In this document: positions 7,126 through 17,415 of the stretch, one piece after another | Numbering within the stretch: the stretch's first letter is position 1 | Layout: every line of letters begins with the position of its first letter | NCBI RefSeq assembly: GCF_012371325.1 | Contig: NZ_JAAZQX010000023.1 | Location: 1 to 41,740, forward strand | Length of the DNA stretch: 41,740 nucleotides | Origin: Acinetobacter sp. A2 | GTDB lineage: Bacteria > Pseudomonadota > Gammaproteobacteria > Pseudomonadales > Moraxellaceae | Direction of reading: 5' to 3' | Position numbers and translations under genes: made by a program | The notes under the pieces: generated by a model | What the model was told of the DNA's origin: nothing | Databases searched by the model: none | The model's input: the letters and a program-made list of their open reading frames with translations, nothing else

Positions 7126-9804
7126 TTATTTTGCCGCAAGCCAAGCAGTTAAATCTGCCATTACTGTTGCAAACTTCTCGTTAAGTGGCGCGCCACCTTG
7201 TGCCAAATCAGGTTTACCACCACCTTTACCACCTAGCTCTGTAGCCAAGTGTTTAATGATGTCACCTGCTTTAATCGTAGCAGTAAAGTCTTTTGCAACA
7301 GAAGCGATTAAGCTGACTTTATCGTCTTCTACACCTGCAAGTACAATCACTGCATTGTCGAGTTTAGATTTTACACCGTCGTGTAAGTTACGCAGTGATT
7401 TTGCGTCCATACCTTGAGCCGTTGTAATCAGCGTTTGACGACCCGCAATCTCTTGAACTTGGCTTAGAAGTTCTGTTGCTTGGAAGTTTGCCAATTTTTG
7501 ATTGAGCTGTTCAATTTGTTTTTGAAGGCTAGAGGCAGTGTCGACCAAACTGGTGACTTTTTCTAAAGTCTGGTCTTTTTGCGCTTTTAATAATGCATTG
7601 ATGCTGCTGATGTCACGTTCAGTTTTTTGAACGGCATCAACGGCTTTGCTGCCTGTAATCGCTTCAATACGACGCACGCCAGCTGCAACACCACCTTCAG
7701 AGATGATTTTGAATAAGCCAATATCGCCCGTACGTTTTACGTGAATACCACCACACAGTTCAATCGAGAAGTTTTTATCTTCGATCATAGAACCCATAGA
7801 AAGTACGCGAACTTCATCACCATACTTTTCGCCAAATAGCATCATCGCACCTTTGGCTTTCGCTGCTTCAATGTCTAATAGTTCAGTAGACACGGCAGTG
7901 TTGGCAATGACTTCTGCATTGACCAAGCGCTCAATTTCTTGCAATTGCTCAAATGACACAGGTTGGTCATTGGCAAAGTCAAAACGTAAAATGTCAGAGG
8001 CAACCAATGAACCTTTTTGTTGTACATGCGCACCCAAAACTTGACGTAGGGCAGCATGTAACAGGTGTGTTGCAGAGTGATTGCGTGCAGTTGCTTCGCG
8101 GATATCTGCTTTTACAATGGCTTCGACCGTTTGCGCAGCTTTTAGGCTGCCCATCGTCACAATACCTTGATGGACAAATGCACCGCCAGATTTTTTGGTG
8201 TCTTGAACTTCAAAAATACCTGTTTCGTTTTTGAAGAGTCCTGTGTCGCCAATTTGACCACCGCTTTCTGCATAGAAAGGCGTTTGATTCAGTACGATTA
8301 AGGCTTCATCGCCTTCAACGACTTCATCAACTTGCTCACCATCTTTATAGATTGCGATGATTTGACCTTCGCCTGCAGTAGCATCGTAACCATCGAATTG
8401 AGTGTCACCTTCAATTTTCACAATCGAGTTGTAGTCAACAGCAAATTTACCTGCGTCACGTGCACGTTGGCGTTGTGCTGCCATTTCAACTTCAAAACCC
8501 GCTTCGTCAATGGTCAATTCACGTTCACGCGCAATGTCTGCTGTTAAGTCAGTCGGGAAGCCGTAAGTGTCATACAGTTTAAATACGACTTCGCCTGGAA
8601 TTACAGAGCCTTTCAGTTGCGCTAATTCACCTTCAAGCAATTTCAAACCTTGCTCAAGTGTTTTGGCGAATTGCTCTTCTTCTTTCAGAAGTTGCGCTTC
8701 AATACGTGCTTGTTGTGCTGCAAGTTCAGGATAGGCATCACCCATTACTTCAATGAGTGGCTTCAACATTTTATGGAAGAATGAACCTGTTGCGCCTAAT
8801 TTGTTGCCGTGACGTACTGCACGACGAATAATACGACGTAAAACATAACCACGACCTTCGTTAGAAGGGTTTACACCATCGGCAATTAGGAAGCAGCAAG
8901 AGCGGGCGTGGTCAGCTACTACTTTAAGTGAAGCAGGGTAGTCTACAGGTTTACCAGTTTGCTGTGCAGTTGCCTCAAGCTCAGTTGTGTCTAAACCAAT
9001 AATTTCTGCTGCATTTTTGAGTAAGTGCTGGAACAGGTCAATTTCGTAGTTTGAATTCACATGTTGCAATACTGCAGAAATACGTTCCAAGCCCATACCT
9101 GTATCTACAGAAGGTGCTGGAAGCGGGTGTAATACACCATCTGCAGTGCGGTTGAACTGCATAAATACGTTGTTCCAGATTTCAATGAAACGGTCGCCAT
9201 CTTCTTCAGGCGTGCCTGGTAAGCCACCCCAGATATGATCGCCATGATCATAGAAAATTTCAGAACAAGGACCGCAAGGACCTGTATCACCCATTGCCCA
9301 GAAGTTATCTGAAGCATATTGGCCGCCTTTGTTGTCGCCAATACGGATAATACGAGATGCATCTAAACCAATTTCTTTGTTCCAGATGTCAAACGCTTCA
9401 TCATCGGTATGATAAACCGTGGCATATAAACGGTCTTTCGGTAGCGCCAACCATTGTTCGCCTGTTAGAAACTCCCAAGCAAATTTAATCGCATCACGTT
9501 TGAAGTAATCACCAAACGAGAAGTTACCTAGCATTTCAAAGAAAGTATGGTGACGTGCGGTATAGCCTACGTTGTCTAAGTCGTTGTGTTTACCGCCTGC
9601 GCGCACACATTTTTGAGAAGAGACAGCACGTACATAATCACGTTTTTCTAGCCCAAGGAAACAGTCTTTAAACTGGTTCATACCCGCATTGGTAAATAAC
9701 AAGGTTGGGTCGTTGGTGGGTACTAGAGAACTCGATGCGACACGTGTATGCCCTTGCGATTCAAAGTAACGCAAAAATGCTTCACGAATTTCAGCTGATG
9801 TCAT
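7126..9804 (-). CDS. alaS: Alanyl-tRNA synthetase
   Basis: This enzyme (892 residues from ATG 9804) charges tRNA-Ala. It shows the class II aminoacylation domain ([20 protein letters not shown] near 80-100 and [17 protein letters not shown] near 325) and the editing domain with its zinc ligands ([13 protein letters not shown] near 585 and CGGIHV near 690). The C-terminal C-Ala domain ends [14 protein letters not shown]. It is slightly longer than usual; an insert of about 14 residues (around [14 protein letters not shown]) lies in the region after [13 protein letters not shown]. The start is uncertain. The conserved N-terminus [10 protein letters not shown] begins at 9804, but GGAG at about 9833 also fits a GTG at 9819 or TTG at 9825, which would add five or seven residues. 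Synteny with csrA is conserved. Confidence 0.96.
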   Translation of the reverse strand: MTSAEIREAFLRYFESQGHTRVASSSLVPTNDPTLLFTNAGMNQFKDCFLGLEKRDYVRAVSSQKCVRAGGKHNDLDNVGYTARHHTFFEMLGNFSFGDYFKRDAIKFAWEFLTGEQWLALPKDRLYATVYHTDDEAFDIWNKEIGLDASRIIRIGDNKGGQYASDNFWAMGDTGPCGPCSEIFYDHGDHIWGGLPGTPEEDGDRFIEIWNNVFMQFNRTADGVLHPLPAPSVDTGMGLERISAVLQHVNSNYEIDLFQHLLKNAAEIIGLDTTELEATAQQTGKPVDYPASLKVVADHARSCCFLIADGVNPSNEGRGYVLRRIIRRAVRHGNKLGATGSFFHKMLKPLIEVMGDAYPELAAQQARIEAQLLKEEEQFAKTLEQGLKLLEGELAQLKGSVIPGEVVFKLYDTYGFPTDLTADIARERELTIDEAGFEVEMAAQRQRARDAGKFAVDYNSIVKIEGDTQFDGYDATAGEGQIIAIYKDGEQVDEVVEGDEALIVLNQTPFYAESGGQIGDTGLFKNETGIFEVQDTKKSGGAFVHQGIVTMGSLKAAQTVEAIVKADIREATARNHSATHLLHAALRQVLGAHVQQKGSLVASDILRFDFANDQPVSFEQLQEIERLVNAEVIANTAVSTELLDIEAAKAKGAMMLFGEKYGDEVRVLSMGSMIEDKNFSIELCGGIHVKRTGDIGLFKIISEGGVAAGVRRIEAITGSKAVDAVQKTERDISSINALLKAQKDQTLEKVTSLVDTASSLQKQIEQLNQKLANFQATELLSQVQEIAGRQTLITTAQGMDAKSLRNLHDGVKSKLDNAVIVLAGVEDDKVSLIASVAKDFTATIKAGDIIKHLATELGGKGGGKPDLAQGGAPLNEKFATVMADLTAWLAAK

Positions 9805-10281
9805 AAAACGAGTACTCACAACCAAGTCACTCCATAATTTCCGATTTGGCTAAACGCAAGACAGTCTGACAAAAATAATTCTTTTGCTGTCATGCAGGCT
9901 TAAAATTTTAAAAACGCCAAATTATAACGGAAAAAGCCATTATCACCAATCATTTTAGTGTGAATAGATGACAATTCTGACGCAAACTTTGTTGCGATTA
10001 CGCAGAATAAATCTTTGCAATAGAAGATGATGAACATTTACATTCAAAGTAAGTGCTTACTGCGGGTCACGGAGTATGCCGAACTGCCATAAAGCGGAAT
10101 GCAGAAAAGTTAAGAAAACGTAGATGTGCGGTAGAAAACCAAAGCTGATATTTTAATTTGCCGAATTAAACAACAAATTGCGTGAAAATTCGCAGAATTG
10201 ATCTGATTTTTTTCAGTAGTTGAGCAAAATCTATTAACATAGCACTGCTTAAATTTTGATTTCATTATGAAAGGATCAGTC
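9805..10281. other. Divergent intergenic region between alaS and the GAPDH-family gene
   Basis: About 475 bp hold no convincing gene; a short minus-strand frame across 10110-10355 runs into the dehydrogenase and looks like chance. Near the right end, TTGAGC followed by TAACAT is a plausible promoter for the dehydrogenase (about 10218-10242). The AT-rich left third must contain the alaS promoter on the minus strand. I found no convincing RNA structure. Confidence 0.5.
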
Positions 10282-11316
10282 ATGCAACGAGTGGCAATCA
10301 ATGGCTTTGGTAGAATCGGGCGCAATGTGCTGCGGGCTTGGTTTGAAAATCCCAAAGACTTTCATTTTGAAATCGTGGCCATTAACGATATTGCCGATGT
10401 CGAAACTTTGGTGCACTTGTTTAAATATGACAGTACCCACGGTCGTTTTAAAGGGCAGGTCGAAATTAGTCTTGAAGATGAACAGGTTTTTCTGAATATT
10501 TCTGCGGGCTTGGCACAACTCAAAGTTCAGGTGCTGAATCAGGCGCAACCTGCACAGTTACCGTGGCAATCACTGAATGTCGATGTGGTTTTGGAATGTA
10601 CAGGTCTGTTTCGTTCACGTGAAGCTGCGACCCAGCATATTACTGCGGGCGCCAAACGTGTCATTATTGGTGCAGCCCCATTCGATACTGTCGATGCTGC
10701 GATTGTCTATGGTGTCAATCATCACGAAGTCAAATCCACAGATCAAATTATTTCCAGTGTGTCGTGTACCACGCAGGCTTTAGTGCCATTGGTTAAAATT
10801 ATTGATGATGCTTTTGGCATTAACACGGCTTTAATGACCGAAATTCACGCAGTCACAGCAGATCAAACTGTGCTGGATCAGGCGCACCGTGATTTACGTC
10901 GTGCCCGAGCATCAGGGCAAAATATTATTCCAACCACTTCATCTGCTTTGGGTGCATTAAAACAGGTGATGCCTAAAATGGCAGATCGGATTGATGGCTA
11001 TTCTATTCGTGTGCCGACCATCAACGTCGCTGCAATTGACTTGACTTTTATTTCGCAGTCACCCATTACGGTGCACAAATTAAATCAGGTGCTGTGTGCT
11101 TCGGCCGCGCATGATTATGCAGAAATTATGCAAGTGACCGATGAGCCCTTAGTGTCGAGTGATTTTAATCATTCGCCTTATTCATTAATTGTCGATTTAA
11201 GCCAGACTATGGTGGTAGGGCATCAGGCCAAAGTTTTTGCGTGGTATGATAATGAATGGGGCTATGCCAACCGTTTACTCGACTTGTGTGAATCTTTTAG
11301 TCAGCGAGCGGCGTGA
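10282..11316 (+). CDS. epd: GAPDH-family dehydrogenase, probably erythrose-4-phosphate dehydrogenase
   Basis: The protein (344 residues from ATG 10282, with AGGA seven bases upstream) has the NAD-binding INGFGRIGRNVLRA motif at the N-terminus. The catalytic Cys162 lies in SCTTQ, His189 in TEIHAVTADQ, and the phosphate-site DLRRARASGQNIIPT follows. Segments such as RVPTINVAAIDL and EPLVSSDFNHSPYSLIVD resemble E. coli Epd closely, and I lean to Epd, which makes 4-phosphoerythronate for pyridoxal phosphate synthesis. A gluconeogenic glyceraldehyde-3-phosphate dehydrogenase remains possible, because the two families differ little. The usual Asn after SCTT is Gln. A start 15 bases earlier (10267) lacks a good ribosome site. 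Confidence 0.7.
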   Translation: MQRVAINGFGRIGRNVLRAWFENPKDFHFEIVAINDIADVETLVHLFKYDSTHGRFKGQVEISLEDEQVFLNISAGLAQLKVQVLNQAQPAQLPWQSLNVDVVLECTGLFRSREAATQHITAGAKRVIIGAAPFDTVDAAIVYGVNHHEVKSTDQIISSVSCTTQALVPLVKIIDDAFGINTALMTEIHAVTADQTVLDQAHRDLRRARASGQNIIPTTSSALGALKQVMPKMADRIDGYSIRVPTINVAAIDLTFISQSPITVHKLNQVLCASAAHDYAEIMQVTDEPLVSSDFNHSPYSLIVDLSQTMVVGHQAKVFAWYDNEWGYANRLLDLCESFSQRAA

Positions 11317-11451
11317 TTTTTAGCTTGTACGGTTTGCTATACAAAGCCGCTAAAGCATGTAATAGTGATGGGTGTTTAGATGAAAATCCGAAGTTAATTC
11401 ATTGATGAATATAACAAATTTAGCCTATAAGATTGAAAATAGAGTAGTGGG

Positions 11452-11766
11452 ATGATGATTATTTTATTGTGGGGATTTATTCTTTTGTTGGCGCTAGCCG
11501 TGATTTTTTTGATTTGGTTGCAATTCAGAAATCAGGCAGACAGCAACTCCGATGTGCAGCACCAACAACAATTGGAACAGAAAGTGTTGCATTTGGAAGA
11601 AAACCTGAAAAAGACGCTAGAAATTATGCAGGACTTGGCTAAAAAAATGCAAGTTCAGCAAGATGCTTTGGATAAAACTGTACAAAAAACCACGCAGTTA
11701 GAAATGCAGAATGCAGAGTTGGTCAATTTGTTAGCCAAAGCAGTTAAAGCGAATCAGGACTTTTAA
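11452..11766 (+). CDS. Small membrane-anchored coiled-coil protein, unknown function
   Basis: The protein has 104 residues. Residues 2-24 form one hydrophobic helix (ILLWGFILLLALAVIFLIWL). The rest is highly charged and Gln-rich with heptad-like leucine spacing, so it should form a long helix or coiled coil in the cytoplasm or periplasm. There are no cysteines. No family is recognised. GTGGG precedes two tandem ATGs (11452 and 11455), either of which may be used. It lies about 135 bp after the dehydrogenase and ends before a strong terminator. Small proteins of this build often act as scaffolds or regulators of membrane complexes, but nothing here shows a role. Confidence 0.65.
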   Translation: MMIILLWGFILLLALAVIFLIWLQFRNQADSNSDVQHQQQLEQKVLHLEENLKKTLEIMQDLAKKMQVQQDALDKTVQKTTQLEMQNAELVNLLAKAVKANQDF

Positions 11767-11865
11767 AGAATTGCATTTTAATATCGTGTTGAATCAAGCT
11801 TTTTTTTACCGCATATTTCAGAAAAAGTCAGGTGCATGAGCAAAAGTATCATGCTAAACTAGGAG

Positions 11866-11891
11866 AAATCGGGTGTGCTCCCGATTTTTTT
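11866..11891 (+). terminator. Intrinsic terminator upstream of hisZ
   Basis: AAATCGGG (11866-11873) and CCCGATTT (11880-11887) form an 8-bp stem with a six-base loop. A T-run to 11891 follows. It ends the coiled-coil gene, or acts as an attenuator in a hisZ leader. A second small hairpin with arms GCGGA and TCCGC follows at about 11895-11909. Confidence 0.8.
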
Positions 11892-11933
11892 ATGCGGATT
11901 CGTTCCGCGCAAACAAGAATTTAGGTTTACAAC

Positions 11934-13100
11934 ATGCCCATTTCAGAGACATGGTTATTACCTGATGGTGTAGCTGATGTATTACCAGAACAAGCGCAAG
12001 TCATTGAAAACTTGCGTCGTAAGTCACTGGATTTCCTCGCATCTCGAGGTTATCAGTTGGTGTACACGCCATTCATTGAATACATCGAATCTCTATCTTC
12101 TCTTTCAGAATCGAATCAAGATTTAGACCTTGCCACATTTAAAGTCATCGACCAACTTTCAGGTCGTTTACTGGGTGTGCGTGCCGATATGACGCCACAA
12201 GTGGCACGTATTGATGCGCATGTACATCCTGTGGATGGCGTTGCACGTTACTGCTATGCAGGTACAGTTTTACATACTAAACCACAAGGTTTTAATACCA
12301 CACGTGCGCCGTTGCAATTGGGTGCAGAATTATTTGGTTCAGACAGCATTGATGCCGATGTAGAAATGGTTGATTTGATGATCAGCCTACTACAGGAAGC
12401 GGGTCTGGCCGATGGCGTGCATTTGGACTTAGGTCATGTGGGTCTGTTCCGCAGCTTGGTTCAACAGGCAGAGCTAAGCAAAGCGACTGAACGCCAATTG
12501 TCAGATTTATATCAGCGTAAAGCATTGCCAGAACTGGCTGACTTTACTCAAGATTTAAACTTTGGTTCAGATTTCTATGCCCTAGGTCGCTTTGCCAGTG
12601 ATTTAGATGCCTTACAAGCCAATTTAAGTGCTACAGTATTGGAAAATCCTGAGTTTAAGCAGGCTTTTGATGCAGTGAAAGCAACACAGGCTGAAATTCA
12701 GGCACGCTGGCCAAATCTACATATTGGTATTGATGTGGTAGAGCTACGTTCATATCACTATCACACTGGCTTAATGTACGCAGTGTATGCGCCAAATCGT
12801 GCTGCGCCATTGGCTCAAGGTGGCCGTTACGATGGTATTGGTCAACACTTTGGACGTGCACGCCCTGCAACAGGTTTCTCATGTGACTTGTTTGTATTAA
12901 GCGCAGGCCGTTTTGAATCAGCAGCCGTTGTGGTTGCACCTAAGGGTACTCAGGCAGATTTGCTTGCTGCGGTTCAGCAAACTCGTGCGCAAGGCTTTAG
13001 TGTAATTCAATTGTTGGGCAATGATGATTTAAACTCAGTTCCATACGCAACGCACCAATTGGTACTTGCAAATGGTGAGTGGACTGTCGAAAAAATTTAA
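11934..13100 (+). CDS. hisZ: ATP phosphoribosyltransferase regulatory subunit HisZ
   Basis: HisZ (388 residues) is a catalytically dead relative of histidyl-tRNA synthetase. It pairs with the short form of HisG to make the first enzyme of histidine synthesis and confers histidine feedback control. The class II synthetase fold is visible: LPDGVADVLPEQAQVIENLR at the start, then YTPFIEYIESL, and the motif-2 like VRADMTPQVARIDAH. The C-terminal block LAQGGRYDGIGQHFGRARPATGFSCD resembles HisRS motif 3. It lacks the HisRS anticodon-binding domain, as expected. purA follows 69 bp downstream, an arrangement shared with Pseudomonas. No hisG is in the window. Confidence 0.93.
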   Translation: MPISETWLLPDGVADVLPEQAQVIENLRRKSLDFLASRGYQLVYTPFIEYIESLSSLSESNQDLDLATFKVIDQLSGRLLGVRADMTPQVARIDAHVHPVDGVARYCYAGTVLHTKPQGFNTTRAPLQLGAELFGSDSIDADVEMVDLMISLLQEAGLADGVHLDLGHVGLFRSLVQQAELSKATERQLSDLYQRKALPELADFTQDLNFGSDFYALGRFASDLDALQANLSATVLENPEFKQAFDAVKATQAEIQARWPNLHIGIDVVELRSYHYHTGLMYAVYAPNRAAPLAQGGRYDGIGQHFGRARPATGFSCDLFVLSAGRFESAAVVVAPKGTQADLLAAVQQTRAQGFSVIQLLGNDDLNSVPYATHQLVLANGEWTVEKI

Positions 13101-13154
13101 TCGCCAAGGCATGTTTCATGTCGCAGGTCTTGGTTTTCAATTTTAACAGCATGA

Positions 13155-14489
<1,335 letters not shown>

Positions 14490-14535
14490 GTATTTGTGCT
14501 GCGGCATAAAACATAAGTAATCTTTTGATGTACTT

Positions 14536-14562
14536 AGCCCTGTCTAAATGATGGGGCTTTTT
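14536..14562 (+). terminator. Weak intrinsic terminator after purA
   Basis: AGCCC (14536-14540) and GGGCT (14554-14558) close a stem over a 13-base loop, followed by TTTT. Short stem, so efficiency is doubtful. Confidence 0.55.
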
Positions 14563-14642
14563 ATTATCAAGCTTGAGCAAGTCATTCATCTCAATATTGA
14601 AGATGATGCAGAATATGCTATTTTTTCAAGACTAAAGTTGCA

Positions 14643-14680
14643 TGTGACAAGCACTGTGCAGCGCAGGGTGGCTTGTTACA
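14643..14680 (+). other. Long hairpin just upstream of the 102-residue membrane protein gene
   Basis: TGTGACAAGC (14643-14652) and GCTTGTTACA (14671-14680) form a 10-bp stem with one G-U pair. The 18-base loop contains a smaller CTG/CAG stem. It ends 40 bp before the next start codon and has no T-run. It may be a leader structure of that gene. Confidence 0.4.
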
Positions 14681-14720
14681 ATGCCTTTTAGAAAATTAAA
14701 TTTAATTAAGGTTATGCAGG

Positions 14721-15029
14721 ATGCATAAAAATATTACGAGTACGATTTTTTATTCGCTGTTATTTGCAATGGGTGGAGCACCGACCATTGCCATGATGCT
14801 GATTTTATCGCAAAAGCATGATCCGAATATTATGTACCAAGCCTTCATTGGTTTGAGTGTCATTTTTGCCTGCATTTTAGTTCCACTGATTCTGATTCAA
14901 AATGCGTACTTGCTCTACAAACGTAAAAATCCAGAAATGGAAGAAAAAGTAGAAGTAGTGTCTAAAATCTACTTGGGCTTAAATATTTTTTGTTTGGTGT
15001 TTTGGCTCTGTTATCAGTTCTTGTATTAA
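14721..15029 (+). CDS. Small three-helix membrane protein, unknown function
   Basis: The protein has 102 residues and three strongly hydrophobic segments (about 8-28, 40-64 and 83-101). They are separated by short polar turns; the second ends in a basic and acidic stretch (YKRKNPEMEEKVEVV). It is an inner-membrane protein of unrecognised family. AAGG lies eight bases before the ATG. It stands between the purA terminator and the M48 protease and probably has its own promoter. A 10-bp hairpin precedes it. Confidence 0.7.
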   Translation: MHKNITSTIFYSLLFAMGGAPTIAMMLILSQKHDPNIMYQAFIGLSVIFACILVPLILIQNAYLLYKRKNPEMEEKVEVVSKIYLGLNIFCLVFWLCYQFLY

Positions 15030-15185
15030 TTCTTGTAACGCTTATGCAGATATATAATCTGTACAGAGCTTAGGTGTCGTTTACATAAATAATATGATTA
15101 TGAAGCGATTATAGATTTAAAGCCTTGAATTGATTTCATATAATTGATTGATATGAAGATAGCTCGTAAGGCGGAGATTATTATA

Positions 15186-15968
15186 ATGAACAAAAAACTG
15201 ATGTTGAGTTTATGTGCCGCAGGCGCAATCACAATTTCTGGGTGTACTACTGTTGCAGACATGGCGGGAGCAGATACTGCAACCTTGAATGCGACGGCAA
15301 CTAAAAGCTATAACGCGATGGTGCAAGATGCACGTACAAAGAATCAGTTAGATACTAGCTCGACTACGTATAAGCGTATTAACACTGTTTTTCAGCGCTT
15401 AATTCCACATGCCAATCAAATGAGCCAAACAGGGCAGCCTTTCCAATGGCAATTGGCGGTGCTTAAGTCTGATCAGGTAAACGCTTTTGTTGCACCTGGC
15501 GGTAAGGTTGTGTTCTATACAGGTATTGTCAACAAACTGAATTTGACCGATGCTGAAATTGCTGCAATTATGGGGCACGAAATGGTGCACGCACTAGAAG
15601 AACACGCTAAAAGTAAAATTGGTGCGCAAGCTTTAACAAACTTGGCGTTGAATGTTGGCTTAAGTGCAGCGGGTAACAACGTCGGTCAATTGGGTGCTGC
15701 TGCAGCGCAATTAGGTACTCAAATTGGCATAGGCTTGCCTTATTCACGTAATTTGGAAGGTCGTGCCGATCAGGGTGGCTTAATGCTTATGGCGCGTGCA
15801 GGTTATAACCCGCAAGCTGCTATTACCCTTTGGGAAAAAATGAACAAACTTGAAGGTGGCGGTGGTGCATCGTTCTTATCAACGCACCCATCGAACAGTC
15901 AGCGTATTGAGGCGATGCGTAAAAACTTACCTGCAGCTCAGGCAATTTATAACCAAAACCGCCGCTAA
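15186..15968 (+). CDS. M48-family metalloprotease lipoprotein (LoiP/YcaL-like)
   Basis: The start at 15186 gives a 260-residue lipoprotein with the lipobox ISGC and the lipidated Cys at residue 20; GGAG lies nine bases before the ATG. An upstream in-frame ATG (15144) would add 14 residues ahead of the signal and is rejected. The zinc protease motif HEMVH (H131, E132, H135) is intact. The third ligand lies in the NLEGRADQGG block, which matches the ExxxD pattern of family M48. FLSTHPSNSQRIEAM near the C-terminus is also typical. Such proteases (E. coli LoiP, BepA, YcaL) act in outer-membrane quality control in the periplasm. It lacks the TPR domain of BepA, so LoiP/YcaL is the closer comparison. 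Confidence 0.88.
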   Translation: MNKKLMLSLCAAGAITISGCTTVADMAGADTATLNATATKSYNAMVQDARTKNQLDTSSTTYKRINTVFQRLIPHANQMSQTGQPFQWQLAVLKSDQVNAFVAPGGKVVFYTGIVNKLNLTDAEIAAIMGHEMVHALEEHAKSKIGAQALTNLALNVGLSAAGNNVGQLGAAAAQLGTQIGIGLPYSRNLEGRADQGGLMLMARAGYNPQAAITLWEKMNKLEGGGGASFLSTHPSNSQRIEAMRKNLPAAQAIYNQNRR

Positions 15969-16002
15969 GATAACATTAGTCAGTAAGACAGATGAATCAA
16001 AG

Positions 16003-16036
16003 AAAGGATGTGCATAGAAATGCGCATCCTTTTTTT
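16003..16036 (+). terminator. Intrinsic terminator after the M48 protease gene
   Basis: AAAGGATGTGCAT (16003-16015) pairs with 16020-16032 over an AGAA loop, with one G-U pair. A T-run to 16036 follows. Confidence 0.88.
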
Positions 16037-16130
16037 AAATTTTTGACTTTAAACAATATAAAAATGGTGCGTTATAGCTGAACTCATGTTTTCAATTTAA
16101 ACGCCAGCTCACTTATTTACTTCAATTTCT

Positions 16131-16164
16131 AATTTCATTTTAAAGCAGTGCTTAAAATGAAATT
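16131..16164 (-). terminator. AT-rich hairpin at the end of tas
   Basis: AATTTCATTTTAA (16131-16143) and TTAAAATGAAATT (16152-16164) form a perfect 13-bp stem that overlaps the stop codon of the minus-strand reductase gene. The stem is AT-rich and no long U-tract follows, so it may act more as an mRNA 3' structure than a strong terminator. Confidence 0.5.
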
Positions 16165-17212
16165 ACGGTGCTGGATTTGGTTGCTGACGATGAATCGCTT
16201 CAATGCCCTGTAGCACTTCTTCAGATAAATTGACATCAAACGCATCAATATTTTCTTTAAGTTGTGCCATAGTGGTTGCTCCAATAATGGTACTGGTCAC
16301 AAAAAATTGCTGCTTAATAAAGGCTAATGCCATTTGCGTTAAGCTCAAGCCATGCTGCTCTGCAAGTTGAGCATATTGCTCTGTAGCCCATTCACTTTCA
16401 GGGTTGCTGTAGCGGCTAAAACGTGAATATAAAGTGACGCGTGCACTGGCAGGACGTGCGCCGTTGCGGAATTTACCAGTTAAATAACCAAAAGCCAAAG
16501 GAGAGTAGGCAAGCAGTCCTACACCTTCATAATGGGCAATTTCAGACATGCCAATTTCATAGCTACGGTTGAGCAGGTTATAAGGGTTTTGCACACTCAC
16601 GAATTTGCTTAAACCAAGCTGTTCTGCCAAGTGTAAAAACTTCATGGTGCCCCATGGAGTTTCATTGGATAGACCGATATAACGAATTCGCCCTTTTTCA
16701 ATTTCCTGCTGCAATGCAGTTAAGGTTTCGGCCAAGTCGGTGACTTCCTGGGTATTCTGTGCTTCTGGGTTGCCATACCCAAGCTTGCCAAAAAAGTTGG
16801 TTGGGCGTTGTGGCCAGTGTAGTTGGTATAAGTCGATATAATCGGTTTGTAGGCGTTTTAAATTGCCATCCAAGGCTGAGCGAATATCTTGCGCATTAAA
16901 GCGGGTTTTGCCATCTCGTATATGGCTACCACCTTGTGATGGCCCTGCAATTTTTGAGGCTAGAAATATTTTGTCACGTCCGCCACGTTGGTGCAGCCAG
17001 TGACCAATCATGGTTTCAGTCGCTCCTTGGGTTTCTACTTTGGGTGGAACAGGGTACATCTCTGCGGTATCCCAAAAATACAAGCCACGTTCCAAGGCAT
17101 AATCCAGTTGTTGGAAGGCATCTGATAGCGTGTTTTGCTCACCAAAGGTCATGGTGCCCAAGCAGATTTCTGGAACTAAAATACCCGTCTTTGCCAATGG
17201 TTTAAATTGCAT
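16163..17212 (-). CDS. tas: NADP(H)-dependent aldo/keto reductase (Tas-like)
   Basis: This 349-residue TIM-barrel oxidoreductase closely resembles E. coli Tas. Shared blocks are LGTMTFGEQN, the catalytic-site DTAEMYPVPP with Asp and Tyr, LKRLQTDYIDLYQLHWPQRPTNFFGKLGY with the catalytic His, IRYIGLSNETPWG and SVQNPYNLLNRS. The C-terminal FVTSTIIGATTMAQLKENI binds the cofactor. The physiological substrate of Tas is unknown; it was found as a suppressor of tyrosine auxotrophy. It lies downstream of crp/vfr on the same strand, with a terminator between them, so it is probably a separate unit. Confidence 0.87.
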   Translation of the reverse strand: MQFKPLAKTGILVPEICLGTMTFGEQNTLSDAFQQLDYALERGLYFWDTAEMYPVPPKVETQGATETMIGHWLHQRGGRDKIFLASKIAGPSQGGSHIRDGKTRFNAQDIRSALDGNLKRLQTDYIDLYQLHWPQRPTNFFGKLGYGNPEAQNTQEVTDLAETLTALQQEIEKGRIRYIGLSNETPWGTMKFLHLAEQLGLSKFVSVQNPYNLLNRSYEIGMSEIAHYEGVGLLAYSPLAFGYLTGKFRNGARPASARVTLYSRFSRYSNPESEWATEQYAQLAEQHGLSLTQMALAFIKQQFFVTSTIIGATTMAQLKENIDAFDVNLSEEVLQGIEAIHRQQPNPAP

Positions 17213-17369
17213 ATTGCCTCTCGCTCAAGATTATATTTATGAAGTGATGTTATAAGAGGCTAAACCATTTTGAACCGTTTGTGGCAGTTAAAATTGCTGA
17301 TGCTTTGTAATGGTCGTAAGAATTGTATTTTTATATTTGAAAATGGCTATAAGTTTTATGCAGGCAATA

Positions 17370-17397
17370 AAAAAGCAAATCCGAAGATTTGCTTTTT
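17370..17397. terminator. Terminator after crp/vfr
   Basis: AAAAAGCAAATC (17370-17381) and GATTTGCTTTTT (17386-17397) form a perfect 12-bp stem with a four-base loop. The A and T ends provide a U-tract on both strands. It lies 18 bp after the minus-strand crp stop. Confidence 0.88.
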
Positions 17398-17415
17398 ACT
17401 TAGCATGAGTATGGC

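Noticed and set aside
7062..7139. Longer lysC starting at 7139 inside alaS
   Set aside because: The 26 extra residues (starting [11 protein letters not shown]) are not family-like and overlap the alaS end. ATG 7061 has a ribosome site and the canonical N-terminus.
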